Assembly: GCA_029983625.1 (NCBI GenBank)
Contig: JASBZF010000011.1
Span: forward strand, 1-27,703
DNA: 27,703 bases
Direction: 5' to 3'
Source of the DNA: Pauljensenia sp.
GTDB taxonomy: Bacteria; Actinomycetota; Actinomycetes; Actinomycetales; Actinomycetaceae
The position numbers and the translations under genes were made by a program. The notes below the pieces were generated by a model. It made no database searches, had not been told where the DNA came from, and was given only the letters and a program-made list of their open reading frames with translations. This document shows, in pieces, positions 1-8,036 of this stretch. The first letter of the stretch is position 1. Every line of letters begins with the position of its first letter.

Positions 1-65
1 CAAAACCCTCGGCTCATCACATATGCTCGAATTATTGAACGAGTGACTCTGGGAGAAGAGGACAG

Positions 66-1904
66 ATGAAAAAACAACGCGACGGCTCCTACTTTACCGA
101 GCCTCAGTTCCGCATCGATCCTGGCGACACAATCGCTGATTTCCTGCGTCAACGCGCCCGCAAGTACCCCCAGCACATCGTCGTTGAACAACGCACCCCG
201 GTGGGATCAACGCGCCCCATCACCGCTGAAGAACTCCAAGCCTCAGTCGATGAAACCGCGCGCGGACTCATCGGAATGGGAATCGCCCACGGCGACGCGG
301 TTGCGATCTGCTCGGCAACCTCCTACGAATGGATGCTCCTTGACCTCGCACTGCTGTCCATAGGCGCGATCTCAGTTCCCATCTACGAATCCGATTCAGC
401 GGCACAGATCGCACATATCCTCTCCGACGCTTCCATCGTCCGCGTCTTCACGCAAAACGGCCAGCAAGCTGCACTCGTTCAATCCGTCACACACAACTCA
501 GGTCTGGCCGTCCACTCATTTGAATCCGGCGCACTCCTTGAAGTCGCAGCCGCCGCTAAAGGCATCAGCGATCATGAACTCGACATGCGACGTCGAGGAG
601 TTCACACTGACGACATCGCGACCATCATCTACACCTCGGGTACTACGGGCCTTCCCAAAGGTGTCGTCCTCACCCATCGCAACTTTGTGGGAACCGCCTA
701 CGCCACCCGACAAGTCCTCGCAGATATCATCGACTCGCCCTCAACCCGGCTCCTCCTCTTCCTGCCCGTCGCCCACGTTCTCGCACGATTCGTTATGCAT
801 CTGGTGATCTCCGGTCGAGGCGTCATCGGATTCTCACCCGATATTAAAAACCTCCTTCCCGATATCGCAGCATTCAAACCGAGTGTCCTTCTCGTCGTCC
901 CAAGGGTTCTCGAAAAGGTCTACAACGCGGCCCTGAGCAAAGCAGGCGGCGGCGTGAAAGGCAAGATCTTCGCATGGTCAGCCAAACGCGCACGAGCCTA
1001 CGCTCGCGCTCAAGAATCACTGCTCGGCCCCTCCCCCGCCAAGAAAATTAGCCGCAGCGTCGCAGACGCACTCGTTCTGAAGAAAATTCGCACTCTCCTC
1101 GGCCCCAACCTTCGCTATATCGTTTCAGGAGGCGCCCCCCTTTCCCCTGATCTCGCGCAGTTCTTCTCCGGGATGGGCATCACTTTGCTCCAGGGATACG
1201 GCCTCTGTGAATATACCGGCCCCGTCACGGTTCAACTCCCCAAGGATCGCACCGCCGGATACGTCGGACCAGTCCTACCGGGGAACGCCATTAAAATCGC
1301 GCAAGACGGTGAAATCCTCATTAAAGGGATCTCCGTTATGCGCGGCTACCACGGTCTTCCCGAAGAGACCGCCCGCGTCCTTGATCGCGGATGGTTCAAA
1401 ACCGGCGACCTCGGCACAATCGACCGTACACACGGATTACGGATAACGGGCCGTAAAAAAGAACTCATCGTCACCGCAGGAGGCAAGAACGTCTCGCCTG
1501 AAGTCCTAGAAGAATCACTTGCCACCCATCCCCTGATCGCATCCGTCATCGTCGTCGGTGAAGCACGCCCCTATATCGGCGCACTGATCGCCCTCGACCA
1601 TGACATGCTGCCGTCGTGGTTCACCAGACATGGACTCAATCCCGCAGACGTGAGCGAAGCAGCACAGCACCCCAAAGTCTTGGAATCGCTTGAACGCGCG
1701 ATCGGGCGCGCCAATAAAAAAGTATCCCGAGCCGAATCTATTCGGCGCTTCAGGATCATCGACGCCAGCTTCACGGTAGAAAATGGATACATGACCCCGT
1801 CGATGAAGCTTAAAAGGTCACGTGTTCTGAGCGACTGGGCTCATGAAGTAGATGCACTGTACAGCGAAGGCGACACAGCAAAGAGGAAGCCGAAGAAACG
1901 ATGA
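66..1904 (+). CDS. AMP-forming long-chain fatty-acid--CoA ligase (FadD15-like), first of a tandem pair
   Basis: This 612-residue protein belongs to the ANL adenylate-forming superfamily. It is expected to activate fatty acids with ATP and CoA through an acyl-AMP intermediate. Visible motifs are the A3 P-loop TIIYTSGTTGLPKG near residue 186, an A5-type GYGLCEYTGP near 377 (canonical YGxTE varied, Glu kept), A7 TGDLG near 446, the hinge/A8 stretch ITGRKKELIVTAGGKNVSPE from about 459, and the A10 lysine in TPSMKLKR near 578. The length is usual for the FadD15/long-chain subgroup. The ATG is supported by a purine-rich GGGAGAAGAGG ribosome-binding site at about 52-61. The stop overlaps the next start (ATGA), so the two ligases are translationally coupled. 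The chain-length preference cannot be read from the sequence. Confidence 0.9.
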   Translation: MKKQRDGSYFTEPQFRIDPGDTIADFLRQRARKYPQHIVVEQRTPVGSTRPITAEELQASVDETARGLIGMGIAHGDAVAICSATSYEWMLLDLALLSIGAISVPIYESDSAAQIAHILSDASIVRVFTQNGQQAALVQSVTHNSGLAVHSFESGALLEVAAAAKGISDHELDMRRRGVHTDDIATIIYTSGTTGLPKGVVLTHRNFVGTAYATRQVLADIIDSPSTRLLLFLPVAHVLARFVMHLVISGRGVIGFSPDIKNLLPDIAAFKPSVLLVVPRVLEKVYNAALSKAGGGVKGKIFAWSAKRARAYARAQESLLGPSPAKKISRSVADALVLKKIRTLLGPNLRYIVSGGAPLSPDLAQFFSGMGITLLQGYGLCEYTGPVTVQLPKDRTAGYVGPVLPGNAIKIAQDGEILIKGISVMRGYHGLPEETARVLDRGWFKTGDLGTIDRTHGLRITGRKKELIVTAGGKNVSPEVLEESLATHPLIASVIVVGEARPYIGALIALDHDMLPSWFTRHGLNPADVSEAAQHPKVLESLERAIGRANKKVSRAESIRRFRIIDASFTVENGYMTPSMKLKRSRVLSDWAHEVDALYSEGDTAKRKPKKR

Positions 1905-3811
1905 CACTGCGACGACTCGATGCGAACACTTGGGAAAATCCGGCAACTCGTCACGCGGATTCTACGTGGACTCTGCCGGGGATGCTGCGCAAACGCCTCG
2001 AGGAACACCCCGGAGAAATCGCCATTGAAATCCGTGGAACGCTCGGCGAGTGGATTCCCATCAGCATCGACGAATTCGTCCGACGTATCGACGACACCGC
2101 TCGCGGACTCATCGGTATGGGGGTTCAGCTCGGTGATCGCGTGGCGATCCTCGCACCGACCTCCTTCCACTGGGCGCTGCTCGACTATGCGATCCTGAGC
2201 TGCGGAGCCGTTACGGTTCCCATCTATGAAACCGACTCCGCCCAGCAAATCACGCATATCCTCAAAGACGCTCAGGTGTCTCTTGTCCTGACAGCAACCA
2301 GTCAGCAAGCTGATCTTGTCCGCACCGTCGCAGCGGATTCCATTCGTATCCTCGCCCTCGACCAGGGTGCTGAAAGGGACATTGCTGCAGCCGCACGCGA
2401 TATTCCAATTGACGAAGTCCGTGCGCGCAGTGAAAAAATCACCATCAACGACCTTGCAACCATTATCTACACTTCGGGAACAACGGGTCTGCCCAAAGGC
2501 ATTGAACTCAAGCACTCCAATTTCGTGGAATCCTTCATCCAGGCATACGACTTCCTCCCCGATCTCATTGCCTCACCGAAGAGCCGGACGCTCCTGTTCT
2601 TACCCCTTGCTCATTCCCTTGCGCGATTCGTGATGTACGCCCTCATGTCGGGAAGAGGTCGAGTAGCTTTCGTCCCGAACACGCACAACCTCGTCTCCGA
2701 TATCCACACTTTCCAGCCCACACTCCTCCTCGTTGTCCCCAGGGTCTTGGAAAAGGTCTACAACTCGGCAAGCGCAAAAGCCGGGAAAGGGCTGAAAGCC
2801 TCGGTATTCTCCTGGGCGGTCGCACAGGCAAAAGCCGTTTCACAAGCCAGCGCTTACGCGGCTGCACCCGACATCGAAAAAGCGCCCGGTGTGGACGTCC
2901 CCGTTACCGATACCACCGCCGTTCACGATCCGACACTGAGTCCTTCACCCGGACCCAACTTCGCCTTAAAAACGAAACTGAAACTTGCTGATGCCCTCGT
3001 CCTTCGTCGGGTGAAAGCAATCCTCGGTCCGAACCTTCACACCATTATCTGCGGAGGTGCGCCTCTCGCCGCCGACCTCGCGCACTTCTACCGTGGGCTT
3101 GGGATCACCCTCCTTCAAGGCTACGGCCTCTCAGAGACAACCGGCCCCATCGCAGTTGAATGGCCCTCCGATTTCCCCCCGGACTCCGTGGGCTTCCCCT
3201 GGCCCGGAAACACGATTCGTATCGGCGCAGACGGTGAGATCCTCCTCAAAGGTGTGAGTGTGATGCGCGGCTATCACAACCTCCCTGAAGAAACCGCTTC
3301 CGCTTTCAGTGATGGCTGGTTCCATTCCGGTGATCTGGGCTCAATCGACGCATCAGGGCACCTGCGCATCACCGGCCGTAAGAAAGAACTCATCATCACC
3401 GCCGGAGGGAAGAACGTCTCGCCTGAAGTGCTCGAAGACTCCCTCCAAACCCATCCGCTGATCTCCACCGTGATTGTCGTTGGCGATGCCAGACCCTACA
3501 TCGGTGCCCTCATCACCCTTGACCCTGAGATGCTTCCCCTGTGGCTTGCATCCAAAGGACTCAAAGCAAGCGATCCTGCCGCTGCTGCGGAACTGCCGAT
3601 TGTCCGGCATTCTTTGGATCGGGCGATCGCCCGCGCGAATGAGAAAGTGTCGCGGGCCGAATCAATCCGCCGCTACCGCATCGTCAATGCCGCATTCACC
3701 GTTGAAAACGGATACCTCACTCCCTCACTCAAACTTAAGCGCCGCGCAGTCCTGCGCGACTTCAGTCACGAAGTTGACGCCCTCTACGCGGACGGAACGG
3801 AAGAGAAATAA
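1901..3811 (+). CDS. AMP-forming long-chain fatty-acid--CoA ligase (FadD15-like), second of a tandem pair
   Basis: This 636-residue paralogue of the preceding ligase is similar along its whole length, which implies tandem duplication. It has the A3 motif TIIYTSGTTGLPKG near residue 186, a canonical A5 GYGLSETTGP near 406, SGDLG near 478, ITGRKKELIITAGGKNVSPE near 489, and the C-terminal lysine motif TPSLKLKR. Relative to its neighbour it carries an extra segment of roughly 25-30 residues, rich in Ala, Pro, Asp and Thr, at about residues 320-355, between the large-domain halves. The start ATG overlaps the upstream stop (ATGA) and its own stop overlaps the next start (TAATG), so all three plus-strand genes form one translationally coupled operon. 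The two copies may differ in substrate or regulation, which is inference. Confidence 0.9.
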   Translation: MTLRRLDANTWENPATRHADSTWTLPGMLRKRLEEHPGEIAIEIRGTLGEWIPISIDEFVRRIDDTARGLIGMGVQLGDRVAILAPTSFHWALLDYAILSCGAVTVPIYETDSAQQITHILKDAQVSLVLTATSQQADLVRTVAADSIRILALDQGAERDIAAAARDIPIDEVRARSEKITINDLATIIYTSGTTGLPKGIELKHSNFVESFIQAYDFLPDLIASPKSRTLLFLPLAHSLARFVMYALMSGRGRVAFVPNTHNLVSDIHTFQPTLLLVVPRVLEKVYNSASAKAGKGLKASVFSWAVAQAKAVSQASAYAAAPDIEKAPGVDVPVTDTTAVHDPTLSPSPGPNFALKTKLKLADALVLRRVKAILGPNLHTIICGGAPLAADLAHFYRGLGITLLQGYGLSETTGPIAVEWPSDFPPDSVGFPWPGNTIRIGADGEILLKGVSVMRGYHNLPEETASAFSDGWFHSGDLGSIDASGHLRITGRKKELIITAGGKNVSPEVLEDSLQTHPLISTVIVVGDARPYIGALITLDPEMLPLWLASKGLKASDPAAAAELPIVRHSLDRAIARANEKVSRAESIRRYRIVNAAFTVENGYLTPSLKLKRRAVLRDFSHEVDALYADGTEEK

Positions 3812-4515
3812 TGGCCGATCGCCCTGTCGCCCTCGTCACCGGTGCCACACGCGGTCTTGGAAACGCCATCGCACGCGCCCTCTCACCCACGCATCAGCTC
3901 ATCATTGCAGGCAGATCCGAAGAGGCAGTGACCAGGGTCTGTGCGGAATATGAGGGCGCTCTCGGGCTTGTGGCCGACCTCAACAATGAAGCGCAGACAA
4001 CCAGGGCCGTATGCGATGCCCTAGAACGAAGCGGACGCCTCGATGTCCTCATCAACAATGCCGGTGTCGGTTGGAAAGCCAGTATCGAGGACACTCCGCG
4101 AAGCCAGTGGCGTGACATTCTGGAAACAAATCTCATCGCCGTTGCTGATCTCACGCGCCTATGCCTTCCTATGCTCAGGAAATCACACGGTACCGTCATC
4201 ATGGTGAACTCAGGGGCCGGGATACGAATCTATCCCGGTGATGCCGCCTACACGGTCTCTAAATGGGCTTTGCGGTCCTTCACCGAATGTTTACGTGAAT
4301 CAGAACGCGGGCGCATACGGGTTGTTTCCCTCCATCCCGGTCGGATCGACACGGATATGCAAGTGCATATGCAAAGGCAAGCAGGACGCCCCTATCGTGC
4401 AGAAGAACATATGCGCGCCGCAGATGTGGCTGCGACGATCCGCATGGCCGTTGATCTGCCTTCCTCAACAAATCTTGATGAGATTCACATGAGGACCACA
4501 GAAATGCCACTCTAG
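3811..4515 (+). CDS. Short-chain dehydrogenase/reductase (SDR family)
   Basis: This 234-residue classical SDR is an NAD(P)-dependent oxidoreductase with a Rossmann fold. The cofactor glycine motif TGATRGLG lies at about residues 8-15, the structural NNAGVG near 82, and the catalytic Ser and YxxxK in VNSGAG and YTVSK near 131-151. Arg in the glycine loop hints at NADPH preference, but this is weak. The length is typical. The start ATG shares its A with the TAA of the second ligase (TAATG), so it is the last gene of a three-gene operon with two acyl-CoA ligases. Context suggests a role with fatty-acyl or lipid carbonyls, but the substrate cannot be read from the sequence. Confidence 0.85.
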   Translation: MADRPVALVTGATRGLGNAIARALSPTHQLIIAGRSEEAVTRVCAEYEGALGLVADLNNEAQTTRAVCDALERSGRLDVLINNAGVGWKASIEDTPRSQWRDILETNLIAVADLTRLCLPMLRKSHGTVIMVNSGAGIRIYPGDAAYTVSKWALRSFTECLRESERGRIRVVSLHPGRIDTDMQVHMQRQAGRPYRAEEHMRAADVAATIRMAVDLPSSTNLDEIHMRTTEMPL

Positions 4516-4548
4516 GCTACGTCTTCCGTAGCGTCTTTGTCTTTCTCG
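4516..4548 (+). terminator. Probable terminator after the ligase/SDR operon
   Basis: Immediately after the SDR stop, GCTACG (4516-4521) and CGTAGC (4527-4532) form a 6-bp perfect stem with a 5-nt loop, followed by a T-rich stretch (GTCTTTGTCTTTC, then CTTTTTC a little further on). The stem is short, so efficiency is uncertain. The gap to the convergent uvrA stop at 4615 holds nothing else that I can see. Confidence 0.5.
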
Positions 4549-4614
4549 ATCTTTTTCTCAGGTTGTTTTGGAGTTCACAAAGCGTTTCTTCGTGTCTTTT
4601 CCCTGCCGATCTTT

Positions 4615-7473
4615 TCAGCTATCCGTTCGTATCGGATCTTTCTTCAAAATCTCAGCGAGAAACTGTCCCGTATAGGAAGCTGACATGGCCGCCACCGACT
4701 CAGGGGTCCCCTCAGCAACAACGGTTCCGCCGCCAGCCCCGCCCTCGGGCCCCATATCAATGATCCAGTCCGCACATTTGACAACATCCAAGTTATGTTC
4801 GATCACAATGACCGTATTTCCCTTATCCACCAGCGATTGAAGGACAAGCAGAAGTTTACGAATATCCTCAGAGTGTAAGCCGGTTGTCGGTTCATCCAAG
4901 ACATACACGCTTCGCCCCGTTGAACGTCGCTGCAGCTCAGAAGCAAGTTTCACGCGCTGAGCTTCACCGCCCGAGAGTGTTGTCGCCGACTGGCCAAGGC
5001 GCACATAACCTAAACCCACCTCGACAAGCGTATTGAGATGCCGAGCGATTCGGGTGATTGGCGCAAAAAACTCAGCAGCTTCAGCGATCGGCATATGAAG
5101 AATGTCCGCAACCGATTTTCCTTTATACAGGATCTCCAAAGTCTCTCGGTTATAGCGGGAGCCGTGGCAGACCTCGCAGGGAACATACACGTCCGGGAGG
5201 AAGTTCATTTCAATACGTAAAGTGCCGTCACCTTTGCAGGATTCGCAACGCCCACCCTTCACGTTGAAAGAAAAACGACCCGGCCCGTATCCGCGTACTT
5301 TCGCTTCTGGAGTCTCAGCGAAAAGCTTACGAATTGCATCCCACACACCCGTGTACGTCGCAGGATTAGAACGAGGAGTCCGACCGATCGGAGATTGATC
5401 AACGTGGACCACCTTATCGAGCTGCTCAACACCCGTAATTGAACGGTGACGACCAGGAACGAGTCGAGCCCCGTTGAGGCGCGAAGCTAAGGAACGATAA
5501 AGAATCGAATTGACGAGGGTGGATTTCCCTGAACCGGAAACGCCGGTCACCGCAATAAAACACCCGAGAGGAAAATCCACCGTCACATTGTCAAGATTGT
5601 GTTCCTTAGCGCCTTTGACGGTGAGTACTCGCTTCGGATCGACAGGGCGCCGATTCTCAGGAGTGCGGATAGACCTGCGTCCTGACAAATAGTCGCCGGT
5701 CAGTGAGCGCGTATTTTCTTTCAATTCAGCAAGAGTGCCCGAATGGACGACCCAGCCGCCTGCTTCCCCCGCACCCGGCCCGATATCAACAATCCAATCC
5801 GCCGCTTCCATCGTTTCTTCATCGTGCTCAACAACGATGAGTGTGTTCCCCAGGTCGCGTAGGCGCTTGAGCGTATCAATGAGACGCATGTTATCTCGCT
5901 GATGCAAACCAATTGAAGGTTCATCGAGGACGTAGAGGACACCCACAAGTCCCGATCCGATTTGAGTGGCCAGGCGAATACGTTGAGCCTCCCCACCGGA
6001 AAGAGTACTCGCGGCCCGAGAAAGAGTGAGATACGTCAGACCTACATCAATGAGGAAATCAAGACGCGCTGTGATCTCGTGAAGGATCGGAGCTGCGATC
6101 GCTGCGGCACGAACTTCAAGCTGAAGATCGTTCAGGTGAGCTCTCGCGTCGGTAATTGACAGATCAGACAGTTCAGCGATCGAAAGACCACCCACTGTGA
6201 CAGCTAAAACCTCAGGTCGCAGACGAGCTCCCTTGCACACCGGGCAAGGGATTTCCCGCATGAACGCATCAAGCTTTTCCGTCACCCACTCTGATTCTGT
6301 TTCCTGACGTTTACGTTCAATGTAGGACACCGCGCCCTCAAAGCCCGTCGTATAGGAGCGTTCACGCCCCCATCGGGTGCGGAACTTCACCTTCACTTCA
6401 TAATCGTGACCATAAAGGATGGTCTCTTGTATTTCAGGTGTCAGGTCCTTCCACGGTGTTGACATCGAAAAACCCAGCTCACCTGCAAGAGACGTAAGCA
6501 GTCGCTGATGGTAGGTGAAATTAGAGTTCCACGGGCTCACCGCGCCATCGGCCAAACTGAGTTCTTCATCGGGAACTACAAGTTCAGGATCCACTTCATG
6601 ACGAGTACCCAAGCCGCTACAGTCCGGGCACGCTCCGTAAGGGGCGTTAAAGGAAAAAGTTCTCGGTTCGATTTCTTCGAGGGCGAGGGGGTGGTCATTC
6701 GGGCAGGCACGTTTTTCTGAGTAGCGTCTGCGGCGTTGCGGATCGTCCTCGGCAAGATCCACCGCATCGATGACGACTAAGCCTTCGGATAGGCGTAGCG
6801 CAGTTTCAATGGAATCGGTGAGACGCTGGCGTATACCGGAACGCACCACGAGACGATCCACAACCACTTCGATCGTGTGTTTCAGCTTTTTTTCGAGAAC
6901 TGGAGCATTTTCCAGTCGAACGGTCTCACCGTCAATAATGGCTCGCGTAAAGCCCGAGGCGCGCAGCTCATTGATGAGATCCTGATATTCGCCTTTACGG
7001 CCACGCACGACGGGTGAGAGCACTTGAAAGCGCGTCCCCTCTTCCATCGCACGCACCCGATCCACGATCTGTTGAGGTGTCTGAGCTTGGATTTTCGCAG
7101 CGCACACCGGGCAGTGCGCCGTTCCTGCGCGCGCGTACAGCAGACGCAGATAGTCGTGAATTTCCGTAATAGTGCCCACCGTTGAACGCGGATTACGCGA
7201 GGTTGACTTCTGATCGATTGAAACAGCTGGGGAAAGTCCCTCGATGAAATCCACATCGGGCTTATCCATTTGCCCGAGAAACTGGCGTGCATAGGATGAG
7301 AGGGATTCGACATAGCGCCGCTGTCCTTCAGCGAAGATCGTGTCGAAGGCTAAGGAGGATTTACCGGAACCCGACAAACCCGTGAAAACGATCATCGCAT
7401 CGCGAGGCAGTTCGAGCGTGACGTCTTTGAGGTTGTGTTCGCGGGCACCGGAAATGATGAGTGAATCATGCAC
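4615..7473 (-). CDS. uvrA: Excinuclease ABC subunit A
   Basis: This 952-residue UvrA is the damage-sensing ATPase of nucleotide excision repair, which loads UvrB on lesions. It has two ABC ATPase modules. The first has Walker A GLSGSGKSS near residue 32 and signature LSGGEAQRIRLA near 491. The second has Walker A GVSGSGKST near 643 and signature LSGGEAQRVKLA near 832. Cysteine pairs for the zinc modules lie near 254 (CPNDH...CPDC) and 740 (CESC...CEVC). The length is usual. The start is GTG. It lacks a Shine-Dalgarno sequence but sits 6 nt downstream of a TAGAAT -10 box, so translation is probably leaderless. A LexA-like box lies just upstream. The gene is transcribed away from the YCII gene and converges on the SDR gene. 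Confidence 0.97.
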   Translation of the reverse strand: MHDSLIISGAREHNLKDVTLELPRDAMIVFTGLSGSGKSSLAFDTIFAEGQRRYVESLSSYARQFLGQMDKPDVDFIEGLSPAVSIDQKSTSRNPRSTVGTITEIHDYLRLLYARAGTAHCPVCAAKIQAQTPQQIVDRVRAMEEGTRFQVLSPVVRGRKGEYQDLINELRASGFTRAIIDGETVRLENAPVLEKKLKHTIEVVVDRLVVRSGIRQRLTDSIETALRLSEGLVVIDAVDLAEDDPQRRRRYSEKRACPNDHPLALEEIEPRTFSFNAPYGACPDCSGLGTRHEVDPELVVPDEELSLADGAVSPWNSNFTYHQRLLTSLAGELGFSMSTPWKDLTPEIQETILYGHDYEVKVKFRTRWGRERSYTTGFEGAVSYIERKRQETESEWVTEKLDAFMREIPCPVCKGARLRPEVLAVTVGGLSIAELSDLSITDARAHLNDLQLEVRAAAIAAPILHEITARLDFLIDVGLTYLTLSRAASTLSGGEAQRIRLATQIGSGLVGVLYVLDEPSIGLHQRDNMRLIDTLKRLRDLGNTLIVVEHDEETMEAADWIVDIGPGAGEAGGWVVHSGTLAELKENTRSLTGDYLSGRRSIRTPENRRPVDPKRVLTVKGAKEHNLDNVTVDFPLGCFIAVTGVSGSGKSTLVNSILYRSLASRLNGARLVPGRHRSITGVEQLDKVVHVDQSPIGRTPRSNPATYTGVWDAIRKLFAETPEAKVRGYGPGRFSFNVKGGRCESCKGDGTLRIEMNFLPDVYVPCEVCHGSRYNRETLEILYKGKSVADILHMPIAEAAEFFAPITRIARHLNTLVEVGLGYVRLGQSATTLSGGEAQRVKLASELQRRSTGRSVYVLDEPTTGLHSEDIRKLLLVLQSLVDKGNTVIVIEHNLDVVKCADWIIDMGPEGGAGGGTVVAEGTPESVAAMSASYTGQFLAEILKKDPIRTDS

Positions 7474-7479
7474 ACCGTG

Positions 7480-7485
7480 ATTCTA
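7480..7485 (-). promoter_or_regulatory. uvrA -10 element (leaderless start)
   Basis: On the minus strand TAGAAT (preceded by GC) is followed by six bases and then the GTG of uvrA. This spacing would place the transcription start at or next to the start codon. No ribosome-binding site is present. The same GCTAGAAT string occurs before pyk and before the terC riboswitch. Confidence 0.6.
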
Positions 7486-7506
7486 GCTCGGATTCCCTCT
7501 CCGCCC

Positions 7507-7522
7507 TCGTACATGTGTTCCA
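7507..7522 (-). promoter_or_regulatory. Putative LexA (SOS) box upstream of uvrA
   Basis: The minus strand reads TGGAACACATGTACGA, matching the actinobacterial LexA consensus (TCGAAC, four bases, GTTCGA) at 10 of its 12 defined positions, with one mismatch in each half. It ends about 21 bp upstream of the -10 box and so overlaps or abuts the -35 position, a good place for repression. uvrA is a classical SOS gene, which supports the call. Confidence 0.6.
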
Positions 7523-7721
7523 TTTTTGAGGATCAAGCCCGGAATACGAGAAGACCATGAAAGCAAAAGAACAAAAGAGCAAGGTGTGCCAAGGCAACAT
7601 CATGCAAGAAGGGAACTTCAATACGGATCTACTGTAAAAGCACACACGCACACTTTCCTCAAAGCGATAATCCGCTGTTCTTCATTTCAAGGATTCGACG
7701 CTTTTACGCAAAGAGAACCTC

Positions 7722-7727
7722 TATCGT
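7722..7727 (+). promoter_or_regulatory. Possible -10 element of the YCII-domain gene
   Basis: TATCGT ends six bases before the ATG at 7734 and no Shine-Dalgarno sequence is present, consistent with a leaderless transcript. No good -35 is visible at 17 bp. The rest of the 260-bp divergent region (7474-7733) holds the uvrA promoter and LexA box and an A-rich stretch around 7550-7640 in which I see nothing definable. Confidence 0.35.
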
Positions 7728-7733
7728 TAAGAC

Positions 7734-8015
7734 ATGGCTTATTTCGCTGTCTTCTACGACTATGACCCATCACTGTGCGAACTCGCCGATGAGATCCGTC
7801 CGCAACACCGCGCTTTCTTAAGGGAACTCAAAGACCGTGGCGTCAATGTGGCTTCTGGTCCTGTGGACGCAGATACTCCGAATGCGCTTCTTATCTGTGA
7901 AGCTGATTCGGCCCAAAGCCTCGCCACTTTGCTTGACGCAGATCCCTTCGCGATAGCACACGTGATCACCAAACGTTCGATCTACCCGTGGAATCCGGTG
8001 ATCTCGCGCTGGTGA
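7734..8015 (+). CDS. YCII-domain protein (YciI family)
   Basis: This 93-residue single-domain protein starts FAVFYDYDP, has a central RPQHRAFLRELKDRG helix and SGP turn, and ends in the family-typical DADPFAIAHVI...YPWNPVI strand pattern. YciI-like proteins form ferredoxin-like dimers with a conserved His/Asp pair. Their activity is unknown in most cases, so no reaction is assigned. The ATG is the first codon of the conserved domain. The gene diverges from uvrA and converges on the P-type ATPase gene with a gap of only 21 bp and no visible terminator. Confidence 0.85.
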   Translation: MAYFAVFYDYDPSLCELADEIRPQHRAFLRELKDRGVNVASGPVDADTPNALLICEADSAQSLATLLDADPFAIAHVITKRSIYPWNPVISRW

Positions 8016-8036
8016 CCCCTTCTCGTCGATACTTTT

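Noticed and set aside
1841..2515. 224-codon minus-strand frame opposite the ligase junction
   Set aside because: It lies across two certain coding genes and its translation has no domain character.
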